Assembly: GCA_002478565.1 (NCBI GenBank)
Contig: DLPC01000026.1
Coordinates: forward strand, 310,001 to 374,000
From: Flavobacteriales bacterium UBA7468
GTDB lineage: Bacteria; Bacteroidota; Bacteroidia; Flavobacteriales_D; Crocinitomicaceae
Direction: 5' to 3'
DNA length: 64,000 nucleotides
The translations under genes were made by a program, and so were the position numbers. Of this stretch, positions 1-6,668 are shown piece by piece. Positions within the stretch are counted from its first letter, which is position 1. Every line of letters starts with the position of its first letter. The notes under the pieces were generated by a model. It made no database searches. It was not told the DNA's origin and worked only from the letters and a program-made list of their open reading frames with translations.

Positions 1-897
1 CCTAAAGGAGGTCCTGATGGGGGTGATGGCGGTCGTGGTGGACACGTTATTCTGCGAGGAAACAAACAACTCTGGACACTCCTACACCTCAAATTCCAGA
101 AACATATCAAAGCGGGGCACGGTGCGCATGGTTCTGGGAACCTCAAAACAGGTTCGCAGGGCGAAGACGTCTATATCGACGTGCCGCTCGGAACCTTAGC
201 CAAAGATGGCGAAACCGGTGAAATTTTGTTTGAAATCACTGAAGAAGGAGAAGAGCGTATCATTCAGCGTGGCGGAAGAGGAGGATTGGGAAATAATCAT
301 TTCAAATCTTCGACCAATCAAACCCCGCGCTATGCCCAGCCCGGTGAGGAAGGCTTGGAGGGTTGGAAAATCCTCGAGTTAAAAATACTTGCCGATGTCG
401 GTTTGGTCGGTTTTCCAAATGCAGGAAAAAGTACCTTACTTTCTGTCTTGTCTGCCGCAAAACCAGAAATTGGCGACTACCCTTTTACAACACTCAGACC
501 AAATCTAGGCATCGTTTCTTACCGTGACTTCCGTTCTTTTGTGATGGCAGACATCCCGGGAATTATTGAAGGGGCACATGCCGGAAAAGGTCTCGGTTTG
601 CGTTTTCTCAGACACATTGAACGCAATTCCTTGTTGCTATTTATGGTGCCTGCTGACTCCGATGATATCAATAAAGAATACCAAATTTTGCTCAATGAGC
701 TCAAGCAATACAATCCTGAACTTTTGCACAAACAAAGACTTTTGGCGATCACCAAGTCAGACATGCTCGATGACGAATTGAAAGCAGCACTTTCACAAGA
801 TTTACCGCCGATTCCTTATTTGTTTATTTCCTCGGTAGCTCAACAAGGTTTGCTTGAACTCAAAGATTTGATATGGAAGCACCTCAACCATGACTGA
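1..897 (+). CDS. obg: GTPase Obg, 5' end cut by window edge
   Basis: Frame 1 is open from the first base. It encodes the glycine-rich Obg fold (PKGGPDGGDGG at the very start, which lies about 30 residues into full-length Obg) followed by a GTPase domain. Visible GTPase motifs in the 298-residue fragment are GFPNAGKST (about 137-145), DYPFTTLRP, DIPGIIEGAHAGKG and TKSD in place of the usual NKxD. Obg proteins act in late large-ribosomal-subunit assembly and stress responses. The protein stops right after the G domain, so the OCT extension of some Obg proteins is absent. The last 8 bases overlap the PAP2 gene, so the two are likely translationally coupled. The GTG at 181 is internal and not the start. 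Confidence 0.95.
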   Translation, partial: PKGGPDGGDGGRGGHVILRGNKQLWTLLHLKFQKHIKAGHGAHGSGNLKTGSQGEDVYIDVPLGTLAKDGETGEILFEITEEGEERIIQRGGRGGLGNNHFKSSTNQTPRYAQPGEEGLEGWKILELKILADVGLVGFPNAGKSTLLSVLSAAKPEIGDYPFTTLRPNLGIVSYRDFRSFVMADIPGIIEGAHAGKGLGLRFLRHIERNSLLLFMVPADSDDINKEYQILLNELKQYNPELLHKQRLLAITKSDMLDDELKAALSQDLPPIPYLFISSVAQQGLLELKDLIWKHLNHD

Positions 898-1474
898 TAC
901 CTTGCTTGCTTTTGATGAACAACTATTGCTGTTGATCAACGGCGGGCATTCACCATTCATGGACGAGCTCATGTGGATTTTCTCCTCAAAATGGATCAAT
1001 CTACCACTCGCTATTTTCCTTTTTATCTTTTTAAAAAGGCAATTTTCATGGAAAAAAGCCAGTCTTATATTTGTACTCTTGCTCGTTGTTGTCGCTTTAA
1101 CTGATTTTGTTTCTACACAACTCTTCAAAGATAATTTTCAAAGACTCAGGCCATCGCATACTTTAGGTATTCAAGAAAAGCTTCATTTTTATTACATCTC
1201 AGCAGCTGACCCTTATCGCGGTGGTCGCTATGGATTTGTATCTTCACATGCTGCAAACCTTTCGAGTCTTTTGGCTTTTTTGTATCCATTTTTAATTGTT
1301 CATAAACGCATTTTCTATTTGTTACTCACCTATGTTCTCATAGTGGGGTATAGCCGAATTTATTTAGGTGTTCATTTCCCGTCAGACGTAATTTGTGGCG
1401 GAGTTTTGGGTCTCATTCTAGGTTGGTTATTTCAGAAGCATATTTTTGCTAAATTGCTCGATAAATGGGACTAA
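890..1474 (+). CDS. PAP2-family membrane phosphatase (undecaprenyl-diphosphatase-like)
   Basis: A 194-residue integral membrane protein with the three PAP2 phosphatase signatures: K80...R87-P88, SSHA at 118-121 (His120), and SRIYLGVHFPSD with Arg156, His162 and Asp166. Five or six hydrophobic helices surround these motifs. Family members remove phosphate from lipid diphosphates, most often undecaprenyl diphosphate in cell-wall carrier recycling, but phosphatidate or lipid A substrates cannot be excluded. The ATG overlaps the obg stop by 8 bases, and the stop overlaps crcB by 10 bases. Confidence 0.88.
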   Translation: MTDTLLAFDEQLLLLINGGHSPFMDELMWIFSSKWINLPLAIFLFIFLKRQFSWKKASLIFVLLLVVVALTDFVSTQLFKDNFQRLRPSHTLGIQEKLHFYYISAADPYRGGRYGFVSSHAANLSSLLAFLYPFLIVHKRIFYLLLTYVLIVGYSRIYLGVHFPSDVICGGVLGLILGWLFQKHIFAKLLDKWD

Positions 1475-1827
1475 CAAGCATATTTTATGTTTTCATAGGT
1501 GGCGGTATTGGCAGTGTGCTGCGTTTTTTTGTCGCCAAACAATTCCCTTTTCAAGCTACAGGCTTTCCTTGGGCTACCTTGCTAAGTAACATTATTGCAA
1601 CCCTCATTTTAGCAATTGTTGTGACCCAATTTAAAGAATCCGAAAAGTGGCTTTCGCTTCAACCATTTATTATTGTTGGTATGTGTGGGGGGTTATCAAC
1701 TTTCAGCACGTTTTCATTTGAAAACTACCAACTCCTACAACAGGGGCAATTGGCCATTGTTGGGCTCAATATTTTGTTTTCTCTTGGTTTGGGCTTGCTT
1801 TGTTTTTGGTTTTTGTCGCGGCTCTGA
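1465..1827 (+). CDS. crcB: Fluoride-specific ion channel FluC/CrcB
   Basis: A 120-residue, four-helix membrane protein of normal CrcB length. Diagnostic segments are GGGIGSVLRFF near the N-terminus, PWATLLSN (Asn42) and GMCGGLSTFSTFSFE (about 72-86). Family members form dual-topology dimers that export fluoride. The start overlaps the PAP2 stop by 10 bases. The last 93 bases run antisense to the 3' end of the photolyase gene, an unusually long convergent overlap. No fluoride riboswitch was recognised upstream; the gene appears to depend on the obg transcript. Confidence 0.92.
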   Translation: MGLTSIFYVFIGGGIGSVLRFFVAKQFPFQATGFPWATLLSNIIATLILAIVVTQFKESEKWLSLQPFIIVGMCGGLSTFSTFSFENYQLLQQGQLAIVGLNILFSLGLGLLCFWFLSRL

Positions 1828-3282
1828 CGGCCTTACCAACGTTTCAATAATTTTTTGTCCTTCGCGCTTAGCTTGTGCACTTTTGCGAATATCCCATAGA
1901 AATTTGCGTTCTTCTTTTCTAGAATCTTTGGGATCTATGATCGGCAGGGGATAGTCTTTGCCGAGTTCAAAACCATAGGTTTCGGCTTCTATTGACGTCA
2001 TTTTCCAAGGTTCATGGATCAAAGCATCTGGAAGTTTTGCAAGTTCAGGTACCCATTGCCTGATAAACACACCTTGCGGATCATGTTTGTAGCTGTTGTG
2101 AATGGGGTTGTATACTCTGATGGTATTGACACCGGTTGTTCCGGCTTGCATTTGAAATTGCGGATAATGTATACCCGGTTCAAAATCTAAAAACAAACGT
2201 GCCATATGGTGTACGCCGTCTTTCCAGTCCTGAAGAAGGTTATGGCAAAGAAACGAAACCAAAAGTGCCCTCATTCTAAAATTGATCCAGCCCGTTTGTG
2301 CCAAACAGCGCATGTTGGCATCGACCAATGGAAAACCCGTTTGACCTGATTTCCAGGCCTCTAAAAAGTATTCGTTTTTGGGATACGGTGCATTTTCATA
2401 GGCTTTATTGATGCAATGTGTTGCATAGGTGCAATCTGTTTCAAATTTTTGAATAAAATGACAATGCCAATGCAAACGCGTCAAGAAGCTCTGGTGATTT
2501 TTTTTGTAGGATTTCTTTTTCATTTCTGAGGCCGTTGCCTGCACAACTTGCCTGATTGAGAGGTTTCCCCAAGCAATGAATGGCGACAAACGACTGCATG
2601 TTTTTCTACTCAGCGCTGGTTTTGATATTCCCTTTTGATAACCGTCTATTCTATTTGCCAGAAAATCTTGTAAGTATTTAACAGCATATAAAGGACCTGC
2701 TTTTTGAAAGGTTTTCGGGTAATTTTTGAGTTCCTTCAGTGTAGTTATTGGAAGCGGAAATCCTATATCTAATGCAACGAAATGTTGAGTGGTATCGAGT
2801 AAGAAATCTTGTTGAGGTGCATTGACGTACCCATACCATGCTTTGTCCCAATCTTTTCTATTTTTTAAACCCCTGATGATACCATCCCTTTGAAATTCTG
2901 TCCAAGTAATGGATTTTGCTTGAAAGAAGCGCTTCAGTTCTAAGTCTCTTTGAAAAGTTCTTGGGGGCCCTGATTCTTGATAACTCCACACGTGTTGTAT
3001 TACATTTTGTTGAGCGATTTTCTCGAAAATGGGTAGTGCTTCACCAAAATAAACTTCAATTTTCCGGTTATAAGGAGCTAATTGTTGATTGATTTGTTCA
3101 ATGGAAGCCCATTGAAACTGCCAGTGCCTGAGCGCATTCTCAGGAGCAGCCCATTCAGTGGGTTCGATAATATAGATATATGAAAGATGTAGCCCACTCT
3201 TTTCAGCTGCGACTAGTGGGGCGTGATCACCTAAGCGCAGGTCTCTTTTGAACCAGACAATTCCGAGTGGTTTATGAGTCAT
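1735..3282 (-). CDS. Cryptochrome/deoxyribodipyrimidine photolyase family protein
   Basis: A 515-residue full-length photolyase-type flavoprotein. The N-terminal Rossmann-like photolyase domain begins with GIVWFKRDLRLGDHAPL. The FAD-binding helical domain (about 200-480) includes RLSPFIAWGNLS, GFPLVDANMRCLAQTGWINFRMR and MQAGTTGVNTIRVYNP. Family members use blue light and reduced FAD to split UV-induced pyrimidine dimers or act as photoreceptors; which applies here cannot be decided by eye. The last 45 or so residues are basic and low in complexity. The ATG lies one base after the stop of the FAD-domain protein upstream, so the pair is clearly co-translated. The 3' end overlaps crcB by 93 bases. 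Confidence 0.9.
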   Translation of the reverse strand: MTHKPLGIVWFKRDLRLGDHAPLVAAEKSGLHLSYIYIIEPTEWAAPENALRHWQFQWASIEQINQQLAPYNRKIEVYFGEALPIFEKIAQQNVIQHVWSYQESGPPRTFQRDLELKRFFQAKSITWTEFQRDGIIRGLKNRKDWDKAWYGYVNAPQQDFLLDTTQHFVALDIGFPLPITTLKELKNYPKTFQKAGPLYAVKYLQDFLANRIDGYQKGISKPALSRKTCSRLSPFIAWGNLSIRQVVQATASEMKKKSYKKNHQSFLTRLHWHCHFIQKFETDCTYATHCINKAYENAPYPKNEYFLEAWKSGQTGFPLVDANMRCLAQTGWINFRMRALLVSFLCHNLLQDWKDGVHHMARLFLDFEPGIHYPQFQMQAGTTGVNTIRVYNPIHNSYKHDPQGVFIRQWVPELAKLPDALIHEPWKMTSIEAETYGFELGKDYPLPIIDPKDSRKEERKFLWDIRKSAQAKREGQKIIETLVRPSEPRQKPKTKQAQTKRKQNIEPNNGQLPLL

Positions 3283-3283
3283 G

Positions 3284-4390
3284 TCAATGCTGCTTCCAAT
3301 TTTTCAGCAAGTGTTTTTGCACTTTTTTCCAAAAGGAGAAAAACGAGACCGGAACTACTTCTACGTCTGGGAGTAACCAATTTCTAGGCTCCAAGAGGAA
3401 AGGGTATTTTTTTGTGCTCGGATGCTCTTTGCAAAAGGTCGGTGTTTCTTTTGTCAGAATTTGAAGATCAGCCAAAGTGCCATAATATATTTGAAGACCC
3501 TCAATATTGTGCTTGCCAAGTGCATTGATCCAGTTTTGGACTTTTTCAGAAACTGGAAACGCTTGCCAAAAATCTGTATCCCAAAAAAGGATGCGATTGG
3601 CTTTTGTTTCAGCATGCCATAGCGGGTCCAAATTGTAGGGCGTATAGACGCAGTTTGGTAATTTTGGATCGATGTGTAAAGTTTGTTCTGACTGCTTTAA
3701 GAATGAAAATTCGAAGCTGAACGAATTCATTTCACCACGTAGTTTGAGTGCTGAGATGGCTTCATAAGTTACATCGATAGGGGTATGCTTTTGCTGTGTT
3801 TTAGCGTATTTATTGATGTTTTCTTGGTTGGCAAAATACAGTTTATTCGCATTGGCTCCGCAGACCCACTGCCAGCTGAAATGATTGCTCGCTACATCAG
3901 CATCAAGCAAATGGAAATGCAACCAAGGCGCGGCAACTTCCCAAGCAACCTGATAATGATTACACACTAAACTAGCCGTATACATCCGCAGATGATTGTG
4001 CATGTAGCCAGTCTGATACAGGTCTTCAATGCCTTTGTCAATGGCTTCAATACCTGTTTGGGCATTTATGATTTTAAGAGGTAGTTGCTGTCTGTGCAGG
4101 ACATCTTGTTGTTCTTGTCGCAGGGCTAAAGTAGGGTCGTGTTGTTGCCAGAGCCGTTGAAAGTGTTCGCGCCAGCAAAGTTCCATGACAAAGGACTCTA
4201 CTTCATACAAAGAAAATCCTCTGTTTTTTAGGCGAGCGACAATTTGACTCAGGCTTATGATCCCTCTTGAGAGGTATGGTGAAAGGTAACTGACACCACC
4301 GTCAATATAATTGCGTGTTTTCGCGTAATAAATAGGGTCGAAGGCATCTATTTTTGCCTCAAGGTCAGCCAAAGAAAGGATTGGAATCAT
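3284..4390 (-). CDS. Photolyase-like FAD-binding-domain protein with no N-terminal antenna domain
   Basis: A 368-residue protein that starts directly in the photolyase FAD domain. Visible are YLSPYLSRGIIS (35-46), CWREHFQRLWQQ, GYMHNHLRMYTASLV (128-142) and LLDADVASNHFSWQWVCG (161-178), the canonical FAD-pocket segments. The usual N-terminal alpha/beta domain is missing. Instead a C-terminal region (about 215-368) with RILFWDTDFW and GLQIYYG looks Rossmann-like, suggesting a permuted architecture (inference). I chose ATG 4390 because it forms an ATGA overlap with the SDR stop; an earlier in-frame ATG at 4444 would lie inside the SDR gene. The next photolyase follows after one base. Role in DNA repair or light sensing is inferred from family and neighbour. 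Confidence 0.85.
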   Translation of the reverse strand: MIPILSLADLEAKIDAFDPIYYAKTRNYIDGGVSYLSPYLSRGIISLSQIVARLKNRGFSLYEVESFVMELCWREHFQRLWQQHDPTLALRQEQQDVLHRQQLPLKIINAQTGIEAIDKGIEDLYQTGYMHNHLRMYTASLVCNHYQVAWEVAAPWLHFHLLDADVASNHFSWQWVCGANANKLYFANQENINKYAKTQQKHTPIDVTYEAISALKLRGEMNSFSFEFSFLKQSEQTLHIDPKLPNCVYTPYNLDPLWHAETKANRILFWDTDFWQAFPVSEKVQNWINALGKHNIEGLQIYYGTLADLQILTKETPTFCKEHPSTKKYPFLLEPRNWLLPDVEVVPVSFFSFWKKVQKHLLKNWKQH

Positions 4391-5085
4391 ACTCTTAATG
4401 CTGAAATTCCGCCGTCCACGTGCATGATTTGCCCACTGATCCACGAAGCTTGTTCGCTGAGAAGAAATGCGGCCATTGCCGCAATATCTTTGGCCTCGCC
4501 GACTCTTTTTAAGGGGTGTCTGGCAGCGTTTGCTTCGCGTTTGGCATCAGAGTTTAATAGATTCTCGGCAAGTGGCGTGTTGGTAAGCGAGGGTGCAATG
4601 GCATTGACACGAACGCTTGGTGCTAATTCTGCAGCCAACGCTCGGGTGAGGCCTTCAATGGCACCTTTAGAAGTGGAAACCAAGCTGTGAAAAGGCAAGC
4701 CTTGTTGAACGGCAACAGTAGAGAATAAAACAACGCTGGCATTTGCTGATTTTTTAAGTGCAGGTAGGGCATTTTGGATACATGAGATCGCGCCTAAGAC
4801 TTGAAGTTGGAAATCTTGTTGGAAATCTGCGCTTGAAAAACGGTTGAATGGTTTCAAGGAGATATTACCTGGGCAATAGACCATTCCATCGAGTTGTTCG
4901 GGTGCCTCGTAAGCACTTTGGGCTAATACATCAAATTGCTGCCAATGTAAATGAGCATGCTGGAGTACAGGACTCGTTTGAGAATAAGTAGCAAAAACCT
5001 CATGTCCTTGCTCTAAAAGTAATTGAATCAAACTCAGTCCAATTCCTTTTGATGCGCCAATAACCGCTATTTTTTTAGTTTCCAT
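4387..5085 (-). CDS. Short-chain dehydrogenase-like protein lacking the catalytic Tyr
   Basis: A 232-residue classical SDR. The nucleotide-binding motif GASKGIG is at 10-16, the catalytic Ser region at FSTVA (Ser122), and SLVSTSK contains Lys140. The Tyr of YxxxK should be at 136 but is Val, so conventional dehydrogenase chemistry is doubtful. The C-terminal APSLTNTPLAE and HVDGG segments are typical of the fold. I chose ATG 5085 over the earlier in-frame start at 5112 because the SDR fold begins there. The stop overlaps the photolyase-like gene by 4 bases (ATGA), pointing to a function linked to the flavoproteins. Substrate unknown. Confidence 0.85.
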   Translation of the reverse strand: METKKIAVIGASKGIGLSLIQLLLEQGHEVFATYSQTSPVLQHAHLHWQQFDVLAQSAYEAPEQLDGMVYCPGNISLKPFNRFSSADFQQDFQLQVLGAISCIQNALPALKKSANASVVLFSTVAVQQGLPFHSLVSTSKGAIEGLTRALAAELAPSVRVNAIAPSLTNTPLAENLLNSDAKREANAARHPLKRVGEAKDIAAMAAFLLSEQASWISGQIMHVDGGISALRV

Positions 5086-5120
5086 ATCTTGATAACAAAA
5101 GAATGTTACCAAGGTTTTGA

Positions 5121-6128
5121 CTATAAAAAGAAATTCTTATCAAGTTGTAACCATTCTAGTGTGGCGTTGCAAAAAATATCTTCTTTGACAGACTGACTCA
5201 AGGTGCTGTCTTCAATAAATTTGCCAATTTCGAGGTCGCCGAGAGGGAAAGGGTAGTCACTGCCTAAGCAGACTCTTTTGGATCCTTGCATTTTTAAGAT
5301 ATACTCGAGCGCATCGATGTCGTGGGTAATGCTGTCTACCCAAAATTTTCCTAAATAGGTTCTTGGATTATGAGCGTTATCAATCGCAACCAGATCAGGG
5401 CGGCAATTGAAGCCGTGTTCAATGCGACCAAGGGTTGGGAGAAAGGAGCCTCCGGCATGTGAAAAACACACCCTGAGATCAGGAAGACGCTCGAGTACGC
5501 CACCAAAAATTAATGAGCAAGCTGCTCTGGAGGTTTCTGCAGGCATCCCGACTAACCAAGGAAGCCAGTATTTCTTCATGCTTTCAAAACCCATCATTTG
5601 CCAAGGATGTATCATGACCGCCATACCGAGCTGTGCGCAAGCCTCAAATATTGGGAAAAACTTTTCCTCGCTGAGGTTTTCGTCGTTGATATTAGATCCG
5701 ATTTGGATGCCAACATGCCCGATTTCTTTTGCTCGATGTAGCTCTTGGATAGCAGCATTGGTGTCTTGCATTGGAATGGTTGCAAGGCCGATGTAATTTT
5801 TGGGGTAGGTAGTTACAAGTTCTGCAATATGGTCGTTTAAAAAGCGTGAAAGTTCGAGTGCATCGGCTGTTTTGGCCCAGTAAGAGAACATGACGGGAAT
5901 GGTACAAACTACTTGTACTTGTGTGTTGAATGGCTTGTATTCATTGATGCGTAACTCGGCATCCCAACAATTTTCCTCAATGCGTCTAAAAAATTGACCA
6001 CCTTGCATCATATCCGCCTTGCCATCCTCTTGGGGAACCAAGTGGATAAATTTACCATAACCAAATTTCTCTGTCCAATTGGGCATCGTTTTGGGCAAAA
6101 TGTGGCTGTGCATGTCAATTTTTAGCAT
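5121..6128 (-). CDS. Amidohydrolase of the aminocarboxymuconate-semialdehyde decarboxylase (ACMSD) family
   Basis: A 335-residue TIM-barrel metal enzyme closely resembling ACMSD. The HxH metal motif is His7/His9, with His174 (MIHPW), His224 (CFSHAGG) and Asp291 (GSDYPFPLG) completing the expected zinc and catalytic set; Arg48-Arg49 corresponds to the substrate-binding arginine. ACMSD decarboxylates 2-amino-3-carboxymuconate-6-semialdehyde in tryptophan/kynurenine and 2-nitrobenzoate degradation, diverting it from quinolinate. No other kynurenine-pathway gene is in the window, so the substrate is not proven by context. It lies 35 bases upstream of the SDR on the same strand and may head that operon. 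Confidence 0.85.
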   Translation of the reverse strand: MLKIDMHSHILPKTMPNWTEKFGYGKFIHLVPQEDGKADMMQGGQFFRRIEENCWDAELRINEYKPFNTQVQVVCTIPVMFSYWAKTADALELSRFLNDHIAELVTTYPKNYIGLATIPMQDTNAAIQELHRAKEIGHVGIQIGSNINDENLSEEKFFPIFEACAQLGMAVMIHPWQMMGFESMKKYWLPWLVGMPAETSRAACSLIFGGVLERLPDLRVCFSHAGGSFLPTLGRIEHGFNCRPDLVAIDNAHNPRTYLGKFWVDSITHDIDALEYILKMQGSKRVCLGSDYPFPLGDLEIGKFIEDSTLSQSVKEDIFCNATLEWLQLDKNFFL

Positions 6129-6163
6129 GGGTATTTTTTTGATTCACGAAGATAATAAAAAGC

Positions 6164-6667
6164 TCAGAGCGATAACTCCATAATGTAGTCATCCATGACA
6201 AAACCGTTTCCGATGTCAAACACCCATTCTTTCTGTACCACAAAACCAAGTTTTTTATAAAAGTATTGTGCAGAATTTGCTTTGTTCACTTGTAAAATAA
6301 GTTTCGAGACTTGGGTTTGCTTCGCGCGTTCTATCGCTTTAAAAATGAGCGCACTACCTAGCCCTTTTTGCTGAACTTGCGGCAGTACATATAGCTTATT
6401 GATCTTAATGATAGCTCTCGTATTGCTGTGATCGGGCTGTAGCCACTCTAGCGCTACAAAGCCAAGGTCCGTTCCTTTGTCAGAAAGTAAATAAAACTCG
6501 TGTCCTTGTTGAAGTTGCTCTTGTAATTTGGCTGTGCTGTACATCCAGTTGAGCATGTAATCGATTTGTTCAGCACTAATTATGGAAGCGTAGGTATCTG
6601 GCCAAATGGCTCTGGCCAGCTTTTCTAAAATAGGTAATTCATGTTGCTGAGCCAGCCGAATGTCCAT
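6164..6667 (-). CDS. GNAT-family N-acetyltransferase
   Basis: A 167-residue single-domain GNAT. The acetyl-CoA-binding motif A is in LYVLPQVQQKGLGSALI, with the Q-x-x-G-x-G pyrophosphate loop, followed by YFYKKLGFVV, typical of motif B. Members transfer an acyl group from acyl-CoA to amines, antibiotics or proteins; the acceptor here is unknown. The start codon lies one base after the stop of the subtilase gene, so the two are probably co-transcribed. Confidence 0.85.
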   Translation of the reverse strand: MDIRLAQQHELPILEKLARAIWPDTYASIISAEQIDYMLNWMYSTAKLQEQLQQGHEFYLLSDKGTDLGFVALEWLQPDHSNTRAIIKINKLYVLPQVQQKGLGSALIFKAIERAKQTQVSKLILQVNKANSAQYFYKKLGFVVQKEWVFDIGNGFVMDDYIMELSL

Positions 6668-6668
6668 G

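Noticed and set aside
181..897. GTG at 181 as the start of obg
   Set aside because: The frame is open to base 1 and encodes the conserved Obg glycine-rich domain upstream.
5407..5796. 129-codon open frame on the plus strand
   Set aside because: It lies wholly antisense to the ACMSD-like gene, whose metal ligands are intact; the translated product has no recognisable motif.
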